DNA of 28,997 bases, taken from NCBI GenBank assembly GCA_000787465.1, contig JSYX01000452.1, positions 1-28,997 on the forward strand, given 5' to 3'. The stretch comes from Thermomucor indicae-seudaticae. Its lineage: Eukaryota; Mucoromycota; Mucoromycetes; Mucorales; Lichtheimiaceae. The position numbers were made by a program, and so were the translations under genes. Position 1 is the first letter of the stretch; the number at the start of each line of letters is the position of its first letter. Below the pieces are notes generated by a model. That model saw nothing but the letters and a program-made list of their open reading frames with translations. It ran no database searches and was not told where the DNA came from. Positions 11,042 through 20,474 of this stretch are shown here, one piece after another.

Positions 11042-11297
11042 ACGCGAATAGCAGCAGCGAAAGTGAGAGTTGGTATCTTCGCAATAGCGTTCTTTTACCG
11101 AAACGTAAAGAAACTCTTACACAGGATACGGGAACGTCGCTATCCTGTATAGTAAAAACGGTAGTGCAGACGCATGGGAAACGCAATGCCTGTCACGTGG
11201 GTCTGCACGCCTCCTTTTGCCAAGTTCAATGCCCGTGCATACATGTACAGTAGAAGCTGCGCTTCTCCTTCTTATCACGAGACACAAACAAAGACGC

Positions 11298-11391
11298 AAT
11301 TTATACATTTTGGTGTAACAACCTGCATGGAGACGTCTATAAGTAACGGACGCTCTTCCCACGTCCCTTTTCTTCGCTCTTTATCCCTAAC
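11298..11391 (+). promoter_or_regulatory. Core promoter of Gle1-like copy B
   Basis: TTTATACA (11300-11307) lies 85 bp before the ATG. The CTGCATGGAGACGTCTA block and a pyrimidine tract follow, collinear with the promoter of copy A. Its retention suggests copy B may still be transcribed despite its stop codons. Confidence 0.45.
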
Positions 11392-13641
11392 ATGATCACC
11401 GAAGTACTAGCACCGTTGATATTAGTAGGAGGAGCAGCAGTAGGAGTAGTAGTGGCAGTAGTGGCAGTCATGACAGTAGTCATGACAGCAATAGCAGAAT
11501 CAATTATCAAGTCGCTACAGCGGTAATTTTTATTATTGTTGACCCTTAGGCTTTGACTGATTATGTCATTGCTGTATATATAAAGTTGGATTCACCTATC
11601 CGGTTGTTGGTGCCCGCCCACCCGAGGTGGAGGAAGAGGAGGAGGAGTACGTGAAGCCTGAGCGATAATTTCTCGTATTGTTGACTGTTCGACGCTGACT
11701 GATTATACCATTTCTGCAGACACAAGGTCGAAATGATGGATCTGAATATTGATGTCCACATATCCAATCCTACGGAGAAGCATATGGATCCTGAGCGGTA
11801 ATCTTTCGCGTTGTTGACCATTAGGCGTTTAACTGATTTCGTCCTTGCTTTAGCTTCGATTTGAAAAAAGCGACTAATTCGATTGTCTATGCCTGTCCAA
11901 TGGACTCGGATAAGGATGGACACGACACGCCTCAGCAGTATTTTTTTCTTATTGTTGACCGTTAGGCGTTGACTGATTATATTATTGCTGTAGGTTTGAC
12001 ACGAAAAGCGTGACCAATCCGGTTTTATACACCTGTCCCTCGGACTCTGAGGATGACAAGGACGAAAAGCCGTCACCGTATGGAAGAAATAATGTGGGGA
12101 AGGTTGTAACTAAGACGTCTAACCCTCTTCTTTCTTTTCAAGTCCTCCATGCCAGTCGCAGCCGGTCCCCAAGCTAGCGTGCCTGGCAAAGCCAGTAAAT
12201 GTTTGCAAGATGTATCGTGAAGAAAAGCTGAAAAAGGTTACGGTAAGATCCCTTGGTTGATCCGTAAGGACTTGACACATTGACCTTATTGGTGGGTGTG
12301 GCTAGCAGGAGCCAGATATCATCATGAAGTATGAAGAAAAAGAACGGCAGCATTATGAGAAGTTGAAGAGAATGAAACGCGAGCTATTGGAGAAACATAA
12401 AAAGAAAGAGCAAAAGGAGTTAAAAAAGCGGCAAGAGGCGGTGATGGAGGAGAGTATGAAGTAGTATGTTGTGGACAGGTCCTTTTATTGATGCGAAAAT
12501 GCTCATGTCAAACTAGGCAGGAGCGTGACGAGGAGTTCGAGGAAGAACTAGAGGAGAAAATTCGACAGATACGACAGGTAAAATGTTATTTCTCTTGCTT
12601 CCAACAATGGGGTTAAAGTCTTTCGTAAAGCTAGCAGAAGAGGCCATCAAGGCCGATAGGAAGAAGAAATTCAAGGAAGACCGTGAAAGAAAGGAACGAC
12701 AGGAACGAGCCAGGCTGGCGTCGATTTCCAGCTTCGAGGAATATAAGAAGCGTACAGCAATATATGATGATTACTAGAACGCGCATATCAAAGAGAAAGT
12801 GGAGTGGCATCCACCGTTGCAGCTATACCTTTATAGCGAACGCATGAAAATAAAGCGCATCTGGAAGCAATTACAGTACAATGATCATGCGGTCATCCAA
12901 CAGGCAAGTAATACCAAAGTAAAGATTTGAATAAGCTATTGACTCTGTCTGCCTATCGCTATTAGCACGCGGCAAACAGAAATATATTGCTTGCAGTAGG
13001 GAAGCATACTTCCCAAGAAGGATACGAGTACTTGTTTCGGAAGGCAGTTGTGGACTTCTTGGTACAGTAACGATAATGCCTTTCTCTTTTTTCTCCGTTT
13101 TGACATACTGATTTGAACATAGTCACAAGCTTTTGCAGAAATATGGTCATCCGTTGCTTGGGAAGCAGCCCATTTTTATGGAAAGCTTGTGTCGTTGCTG
13201 TGTTGGGACACCCCACTTTTTTATGAATACTTTATGGCTGAACTGTACACGCGGTGTCCCTATATGATCCCTAAATGCCATGACGACCCAGTCGACAATA
13301 CTATTCGACACGTTGATGGAGATGACCAGGTACAACAAATGGCCTGCGTGATACTATTTGCAGCAATGATCCAGACAGGCCATGGACCCGTCGGCGTCGA
13401 GGAAGGCTGGTCTTGGCTGTCAAGGACCTGCAATGTGCCAACGCGTCAAATTACGCCCGCCCTCGTTTTTGCATTTCTCGACATCGCTGGTGGATCCATG
13501 TTGGAGGCTGGTGGGAGGCATATGCCTCATCTACTTGTTCGCGTGTTGACCAACTTTTCGCCGCGAATGCCAGCCTGCAAGGGTTCGGTTTATATCCAAG
13601 TGCTGCGATGGCGTATTGAACAGTCTTTTAGCACTGTATAG
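11392..13641 (+). pseudogene. Gle1-like paralogue, copy B, with nonsense codons and dead splice sites
   Basis: Exons: 11392-11522, (exon 2 ends 11664), 11720-11797, 11854-11937, 11994-12077, 12143-12242, 12306-12463, 12517-12577, 12619-12903, 12966-13061, 13123-13641. Exon 1 again encodes a hydrophobic stretch (LAPLILVGGAAVGVVVAVVA). Exons 7-11 have exactly the same lengths as in copy A (158, 61, 285, 96, 519 nt), and the 519-nt C-terminal Gle1 exon is open. Lesions: the acceptor of intron 1 reads GTAT instead of GTAG, the exon 2 donor is AT as in copy A, the exon 7/8 junction makes TAG where copy A has TGG, and TAG at 12775-12777 stands where copy A has CAG. Intron 9 is GC-AG (12904 GCAAGT). 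No frameshifts, so decay is recent or expression is unusual. Confidence 0.75.
11523..12077 (+). repeat. Tandem exon-intron cassette array in copy B
   Basis: Same four-cassette arrangement as in copy A: introns at 11523-about 11577, 11665-11719, 11798-11853 and 11938-11993 with the TTGTTGACC..TTAGGC..TGACTGATT core. Exon 2 has lost both canonical splice sites (AT at the expected acceptor AG, AT at the donor), so it is probably skipped. Skipping keeps frame. Confidence 0.8.
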
Positions 13642-13750
13642 TGTGCGCGAATGGAAGAAGACAAGGCCGAGAAAGCTCAATCGTTTATCCCTGATGTGTC
13701 ATATATTTTATCGCAGTTTATCCGTTAACTTAGCCTATCTGAAGTTTATC

Positions 13751-13812
13751 AGTATATATATATCTCTATCATTATCTCCATCTATATCTCGATCTCTATC
13801 TCTATCTTTGTC
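13751..13812. repeat. TATCTC-type microsatellite
   Basis: Degenerate (TATCTC)n and (TA)n run in unit B downstream of the Gle1-like stop. Unit A has only a short TATATATA at the matching place, so this expanded after duplication. It is read as a KIEIEIEI tail by the minus-strand ORF that overlaps it. Confidence 0.8.
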
Positions 13813-14132
13813 TCATATGTAGTAAAGTTGTCCTCTTGTTGCTCATTATTCTTTTGGCAATGGGCACGAGTAGATTTTTTAGGATGAGCTCCAGCACATA
13901 CGATACTGTCCTGTACTTCTAGGACCGCTGAATACTGTATAAAAGGTTCTCCATCTCTGTTCTTATGACAATGCATGTTTATTGCATATCCAAAACTTTG
14001 CCTTCTTGACCTGCTACAGTCCGGTGCGAAAGCTGTATGTCGATCGACTATCAAAGCGTACCAAAAGCCCTTGTAAAACGTACCATGATACGCCTTTTCC
14101 CTTAGGCAATACGGATATAAAACGTGAGTCAA
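13782..14132 (-). pseudogene. Second copy of the small convergent gene, probably decayed
   Basis: Related to 10643-11041 through its middle (FWYALIVDRHTAFA, GYAIN, GEPFIQYSAV, SIVCAGAH). Next to copy A, the reading frame shifts at both ends. On the N-terminal side the collinear frame has a stop and a shift near GGGAAAA. On the C-terminal side a run of A followed by TCT lacks one T, so everything after AHPKK is out of frame and the ORF ends in the microsatellite. I read it as a damaged copy with a conserved core. Confidence 0.45.
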
Positions 14133-14229
14133 TTATTAACAAAAGCGTATGGTGCATGTCAGCTTAAAAATCCGTCATCGTTTGTACCCTTTATTACTTT
14201 TTAAAACGACAAAGTGGAGATAATATGAT

Positions 14230-17200
14230 TTATAAAAGACCATCAACTTCATCTACTTGACCGAATTGCCAGCGCTGAATCGTCTGTTGTTCCACTTTCC
14301 GTAACCGCTGCGCAATTCCGTCCAGCGTTGTCATATCCTCAAACTCCTTTTGTAATTCTTGCTGGTACAGTTTATCGATTACCTTGAACAGCTCTTTTGA
14401 TGTCACTGGTGCTGCTTGCTTTGTAGTCGTAGCAACATCACTGTCGGCCATGTTGGACTCATCCTGCGTATTGTATATATTTTCTGCGAGCCATTCATCA
14501 TAGTTCTGCATATCATCCAACGAATATTCCGAAGTCAAAGAAGGTGTGCGCTCGCCAGTCGTATTAGAATCCAAGTAGCTTGGTTCATCGGGTTGTGGCA
14601 TCATACTGGGCATGTATCGTTGACCATGGTATAACTTGATCAGGATCCTTAAATTCGTCTCTTGTACCTGCAACAAGGAATAGGTTAAAGATCAAACATT
14701 AATTAAAGTGGGGGCTCTTCTTACATACCATTCCATCTTCGATATCACTATCTGGATCCGTCTTTGATATCCAGTCATCCCGTAACAGTGTTTGACAACG
14801 AAGATAGATGGCAGAAATGATCTTCATATTAACTGCATTTTTAGTCAGTATTCTCTGGCAATATTAATAATGATAATGATAATACTTGCCTGATCTCCAT
14901 TTCCTTCCCAGATAAGGAACTTGGCTTTTGAGTACTTTGAGGGTATAAAGCTCCATGACCGGATTCGGAATACGAAGGATACGTTTCAATATAGCCTTTT
15001 CAAATATAAAGTTATCTGTTATTATTGCGCTAACAATATCAATTGTTATACTAACCGATGATTTGTATTGAACTAGTAGCATGATCCGATGAGTCTTGCG
15101 TTTGGTCAGCATTTGCAGAATCCTTACAAAGTTGATGGCCCAGAAAATATTGCGCTTGTTGGTATGCGCCTTCCTTTCTTCTTCTGTATCTTCTTTTTCG
15201 GTAGTAGAGTCATAATTGTTGGTTTTCGTATTATTAAAAACGCTATACACAAAAGTCTTAATAGCCAGTTACTGTCAGTAACGAGCTTTCTCTCTTGCTT
15301 ACCTGAGTCCTTCAATATCTGTCTGCGCCGATACCAGTGTGGTGACTTCCTGCAGCCCCAATATCTTTAGAATAAGCAGTAGACATCCAGAGTCCACCAA
15401 GAGCTGGGATAGGTATTCAAACTTTAAAACATCTACGCATCTTGGAGGTTTAGTTTTCACGAGAAGCTCTCCCCCACCCCAAACCCGATACACACGTACG
15501 TGAAACCTTTGTCCATTTTAAAAGTAGAAGCACGATCGCAGAAATAGCTTTGGACAATATTTCTCGATTTCGCACCGCATCAACTTCTTCCAAGGCCTCA
15601 GGATTGCTGCTGCTCAGACAAGATTCTCCCTTTGTCGTACTGTTGTTAGCAGTAACTGTTGATAACAGGAGCTTGAGTAGTACAATCACAATATTTTGCA
15701 TGTCCGGAACCATGCTCGCCTATATAAAACTTCTTTAGATCGGGTCTCATTGTCACTCAAAAGCGAAAAAGACTCACGTATAACTCCTCGAGTGATTCAA
15801 ACCGCTTCCATGCCGCAGGACTCACTTGCGGATTATTCTTCTTCCAGGCTTGTTGCTCCTCTTCTTCCACCAACGACCCGCTATTATTATTATCGAAAAG
15901 CCTTTTCCATTTATGAATCGCCTTTTCACGCTCACAAATGAGCTGATAATTCGCTAAAGACAAGTGCATGTTTTTGATATAAAGTAATCCTGCTTCCACC
16001 GTACTCTGGGGTACACTGGGTCCATCTTTTGTCAATGGCAGAACGAGCGATTGTGGCGGTCCAACCGGCGGCCATTGAAGTGATTGCGGCTGCCGCTGCT
16101 GCTTCTTGTTGTTGTTGTTGTTGTTGTTGTTGTTATTATTATTATTATTATTATTACTGTGGGATTTTGGAGGAAAGAGTGTCTGATAAGGCAAATCCAT
16201 GTGGGCTGCAGCATTTGAATAGCCCATAGCCGAGGCCAATGTTGAGGAAGCCTTTACGGTCATTGGAGACGACATTGGGAACGGAAGGTCTGGTGCCTGA
16301 TAAGCGGGATATTTTAAGGAAGTCTCATTCTCAAACGACAAAAAGTCTTGCGGTGTACACTTGAGGAAAACGTCTAATATAGCATCCTTGAATCAACGCT
16401 TCTTAGCCAGTAAGCACACACATTAACGCACTAACCTTCCTTTAAAGGTTCCAGCCCATTCAATATCCTTGCAGTGTTCTTGGCCGATTTCAGAGCATCG
16501 AGTCCACCAAAGGTAGCTAGAATGACCTTCCATAGTAGAAGAATAAGCTAGTTACACCAGTTAGCCAGCAATATACTATATCAATAGGAGATCACACCTT
16601 CTTCACAGGAAAAGACTTGATATACTTGTCTCGCAATTGCGAGACGATCGAAAGAAGATACTCGGCAAACGTTGGTTCCAGGAGATCTAAATCCTTCAAT
16701 TTAGCTTTGAAAGCTTGTCATCCGGACCAGCGAACTAGCTTACCTTCATCATTACTAAAGAAGCCCGTTTGCCGTAAAGATTCAATGATAAGATACATGA
16801 GCGTCAAGTACAAGTCGATTTCAGTGCTTAATTCGTCCTGAACAACGTCTTGCGTGCTTGTAGATAGAGCAACGAATAAATGAGAAAAATAGCAAATTTA
16901 GGATGGCAAGAAGAAAACCCTTACTTGCAAGTAGTATCATCATATTTGTGGCACGTGCTCTTAAATGCTTCAAAGACAGTGGTCAATGCTCCACAAGAGT
17001 ATAGCAGTTTATTAAGACTGACAACTCTTTGCCAGCGCGCTTGGTCGTCGTCGTCCAATTCTCCAAACATCCCTAAATATAGCGCGCACATGAGCATAAA
17101 GTAAACCGGGCTATACCACCCTCTAATGAATGATACCCAAGGCAATGTAGACAAGATGTTTTGCTGTCGAAACACGTGCTTCATGTGCTGATTGTTCCAG

Positions 17201-17623
17201 CTGTCCCAACAGATATTCGACATGTCGCCTTTGGCTAGACTCGTCGCTATCTTTCCACTCTGTGTGTGGCTATTACAATCAGAAAAGAAACAAACAGCAA
17301 GGCATAACAATACTCACGAAATTGGACCTGTTCTTCGTATAGACTTTTGTACTTCGCCAGATCTCTGGTTATCTCTGAATAGTTGAAAAACTCGTCGATT
17401 TCTTGCTGCAAGTTGTCCGAGTCACCGTATTCGTAATTGTCCAATGGAATCTTGTACCAAGCAACGTAAGATCACAATCAGAAAGACTTGATGCAAAACA
17501 TCATCTAACCTTTAGTTTCCATGACTGATTCTTGAGAATCTGCTTGAGTTGTCCAGGATTCAGTAACGGATCCGAGGAATTTGAGGGAGTCTGTTGTTGT
17601 TGTTGTTGTTTTGTTGCTGGCAT
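14230..17623 (-). CDS. FAR11: Far11/STRIP-like STRIPAK scaffold subunit
   Basis: Scaffold of the STRIPAK phosphatase-kinase complex (cell-cycle arrest, fusion and TOR-related signalling in fungi). Exons: 17623-17510, 17450-17318, 17259-17137, 17072-16925, 16856-16744, 16686-16598, 16547-16436, 16373-15778, 15719-15500, 15432-15303, 15242-15056, 14995-14890, 14832-14729, 14667-14230; the sum is 2613 nt, 870 aa. The N1221-type region has YEYGDSDNLQQEIDEFFNYSE, RRHVEYLLGQLEQ, EIDLYLTLMYLIIESLR and LRDKYIKSFPVKK. The C-terminal DUF3402-type region has CTPQDFLSFENETSLKYPAY, HVLKFEYLSQLLVDSG, FWAINFVRILQMLTKRKTHR and KSQVPYLGRKWR. A Gln tract starts the protein and a 16-Asn run lies in exon 8. The intron after exon 12 is GC-AG (14889 GCAAGT). 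It starts 275 bp downstream of the TBC gene, on the same strand. Confidence 0.92.
16108..16155 (-). repeat. Asn-encoding trinucleotide microsatellite in FAR11 exon 8
   Basis: Nine AAC followed by seven AAT codons (sense strand), giving 16 consecutive Asn. It lies in a low-complexity linker between the N1221 and DUF3402 regions, where length variation would be tolerated. Confidence 0.95.
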
Positions 17624-17897
17624 CAATAATAACAGTAAAGTGTGATTGAACTTTAGATGATTTTCATGAAGCTAGGGGGCACAGAGGGGGCCTAAAATTT
17701 GTATTGCGCTTACGTTTACGAGATATGCTTCAGAAAGCGCAGTGCAGTGTTCAGGTAGATATTACCGTGCCAGACAGTTGATTTATTCCGTGAATTAGAT
17801 TGCTTTGAATAATGATGATAGTATAATGAAATAACTAAACATGCGTGATTAAATCAATGGTATGTATGAATGGATAAGATGGATGTGTAGGTATTAA

Positions 17898-20273
17898 TTA
17901 CGAGGTGCTGTTAACATTCAAGCTCGAGTTCTTTTTCATGATCTTGCCGCCCAGTCCTTTGAACGTTCCCAGACTGGTGCTAGTGCCCGACGTACTAACC
18001 ATTAGATTCTTTAATCCGTCTTCAAACGGTAATCCCATGGCGTCTGACGTGGCGCTATTACTGGCTTTCTTGGCGTATTTCCGGATATCCGTCTTTGACA
18101 ATTTGATTCTAAAGGCCGTATCAAGCAAGACTTCTGGTCCCAGATACTCGTGTGGTATGTGCAAAAGAAAAGATAGAAGTTCAGAGTTGGTAGGGCAAGA
18201 GTTTAACAAGTGATCTATTCATATCATGTCAATTATACTCTCTTCATATTATTTCCAGCCTAGTACATTACCTTTACAAATCTCTAGAATTGCCAAACTT
18301 ATCCGGTAAAACACCTTGACGCCTTCAAAGTAAAAGACATCCCAAACTCGCAACACGGAACTCCATGGCAGAGTCATGGTAAATGCTGTCAGGAACCATT
18401 GTGCGATATACATGATAGGTTGCACTTCGTTCTCTTCCAAATGTTGCGCTAACTTTGGGTGATGGTCCTTCAACAATTCACCGATAATATATGCGTCTAT
18501 CCGAAGCTGTGATAGTGACGGAGTAAAGTATCCGTTCATGTAGCGGTCAATGGTCGCAACCAGTAGCCAAAACGAATCCTACAAACAAACAAAGAGTCAT
18601 AAGCAGTGAGTACACTTTCAACTTTAACTAAGTATATACCTCAGCAGTCATATGCATCAGCATACATCCAGCCAACCGACCCATGCCTTGGCAGTAGCCC
18701 AGTTCACTGTTATACTGTGAATACGCCTTTAGCACATCCCCCAAGTCCTGCTGTCCTTGTCCATCTTCATCTCGGAACTGAATATGATCTGGATAACACC
18801 GAGCAATATCTCGTTCAATCACGGCATACGTCTTGGTCCGGGGCCGACTACACAAGTTTTGATACATTCCGGGCTTCTTGTAGTCTTGGCTTCCCGCCAA
18901 AAATTGCCAGACCTTGGCCCGGACTGACGCAGGTATACCCGATCTCACAAGCTTTTTCAATTTGGCGTCTTTTTTCACTGTGCCCGCATCCATTTTCGAG
19001 ACAATGTTTAACCACTTGATTTCCTGTTCGCGATAAACTTTCATTGACTTTGCCGAAGAATCAGCCCTGTTATTATTATTAGTTCGTATCGTTCGAGTCG
19101 ACAATGGAGGAAGTACGCATACCTCCGCAATCCACCAGCACGAGCCTTTGATTTAGTAGTCCCTTCTCCTTCAACTATAAACCCATATTCATCCACAACC
19201 GTAGAGTCATCTTCATCCGGTCCTGCTGCTGCTGGTTTGCTTTTTTCTTCTCCTCTCAAAGAACCATTTCTACTAGGAACTGCGCTCTCATTTCCTGGCT
19301 CGTCTTCATCGTCTCCATCGTTTGTTTCGTCTTCTACAGTATCAAACCCGTTTTTGGTCGCAGCTCGAGGTCCGCGGATCGTCGTGGATCGAAGCATTTT
19401 ACCGGAGGAATCCATCGCAACGGGATCCTCCTCTATTGCTGCTACTGCTTCTTCGTCGATCGAACTATAATCGTCATTGAAAGCAGAAGTATCAAACTCC
19501 TCCACAGCTTTTGTTGTGTAATCGAGCGTTGGTCTTTGCAAAGATTCAATACTGGACCGTCCTCCGGGTACTAAATGATTCTTATCCGGAATAGAAGCTG
19601 GATCCGACGTGGTTGACGAATAATACGACTGCACAGAGTTGCGTCCTCCTCTCGTCCACGACTCACTGCTACTATAACGATCTCCAGCAAATGTAAGCTC
19701 GGCATCCAATGATTCTAATACTCTTGGGTCCAGTTCCACAAAGTGCACGTTTTCCGCGTTGAATTTTCCAATAACACCTTCACAGTATCCCTTCAAACAA
19801 ACTATCAGTTCGTTCTCTCTCGCAGCAGGTTATTTATATTTTACCAGATATGTATCGTTCTTGATATGCTTCAAGACCACAATCCGTTCACCTATACCCC
19901 GGACTCATTAAACTCCCCACCAAGTATACGAGTACGGCAACCCTTACCAGAAAGATACATTAGATCCTCGGAGGTCTCGGCAAGCACATCGGCTTTTGAC
20001 ACACATGCTCCCAAACCACCTATAACACCCCCAATGAGCTACTACTACGACTACGGATTCATTGAAGCGTAGTTCGTTCCACGAACCTCGTTCCGCAAAC
20101 GCCTTGAGCTCCTTGGGCGTCATGCTATCGACATCTACCAAGGCATTATCAAATACGGCTGAATTATCCTTTAGGATTTGCTCAATCTTGTCGCTGATCT
20201 GCTCGAGATCCGTGGATGTATGGCGAGTAGCTTTAATGTTCATTTTGTGGTCATTATACGAAAGGGGAATCAT
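17898..20273 (-). CDS. SH3 and TBC domain protein, probable Rab GTPase-activating protein
   Basis: TBC proteins stimulate GTP hydrolysis by Rab GTPases in membrane traffic. Exons: 20273-20087, 20019-19948, 19891-19845, 19790-19123, 19066-18640, 18578-18272, 18214-17898; about 674 aa with all phases closing. An SH3-like domain (about 66-122) is assembled from three short exons: ADVLAETSEDLMYLSGERIVVLKH then GYCEGVIGKFNAENVHFVEL, divided by introns. A long acidic, Ser-rich linker follows. The TBC domain starts near 366 (RSGIPASVRAKVWQFLAGS). It has both catalytic fingers: the Arg of IERDIAR (about 414) and the Gln of YCQGMG (about 451). PWSSVLRVWDVFYFEGVKV resembles the EPI64/TBC1D10 group. The first intron uses a weak GTTCGT donor; a 35-nt alternative exists, so residues 60-75 are uncertain. 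Confidence 0.85.
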
Positions 20274-20474
20274 TGGATCATCCCAAATTTAGCAATGAAT
20301 CTTCACGCATGGAGTTTCAAATCCGGTGGTACGCAATTGACAAGCTCAGGGGATCATTTGCATGCATATCTGGAAGACGGTCAATGCTGAATCTGCTTTT
20401 AGTACAGATGTAACTCAGTGAAACGTGTTCAAGGGTTTATCTTTGGAAGAGGAGGAGTGTCAAGACTTCAGTTT

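Larger units (their letters stand above)
8060..14165. repeat. Tandem duplication, two units of about 3 kb
   Basis: Two direct copies, about 8060-11030 and about 11030-14165. The start codons of the two Gle1-like genes are 2961 bp apart. Each unit contains a conserved promoter, a Gle1-like gene with exons of matching size, and a small ORF on the opposite strand. Similarity is obvious along the unit by eye, roughly 75-85 percent, with indels in the N-terminal exon, in exon 6 and in a microsatellite of unit B. Boundaries are approximate because similarity fades gradually. Confidence 0.85.

Noticed and set aside
12775..12777. TAG reassigned as a sense codon in this organism
   Set aside because: GCN2, FAR11, the TBC gene and CAF-1 read normally without internal TAG, and the small duplicate gene of unit B is also broken, so decay is simpler.
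11392..13641. Repeat-induced point mutation of the tandem copies
   Set aside because: The lesions are mostly G:C to A:T, but they number only a handful, the copies are not saturated with transitions, and RIP is not established in Mucoromycota. Kept only as a remark.
16029..16229. Plus-strand ORF with poly-Cys/poly-Tyr
   Set aside because: It is the opposite-strand translation of the FAR11 Asn microsatellite.
17905..18213. Plus-strand 102-codon ORF
   Set aside because: It lies opposite the last exon of the TBC gene, with no independent start context or family match.
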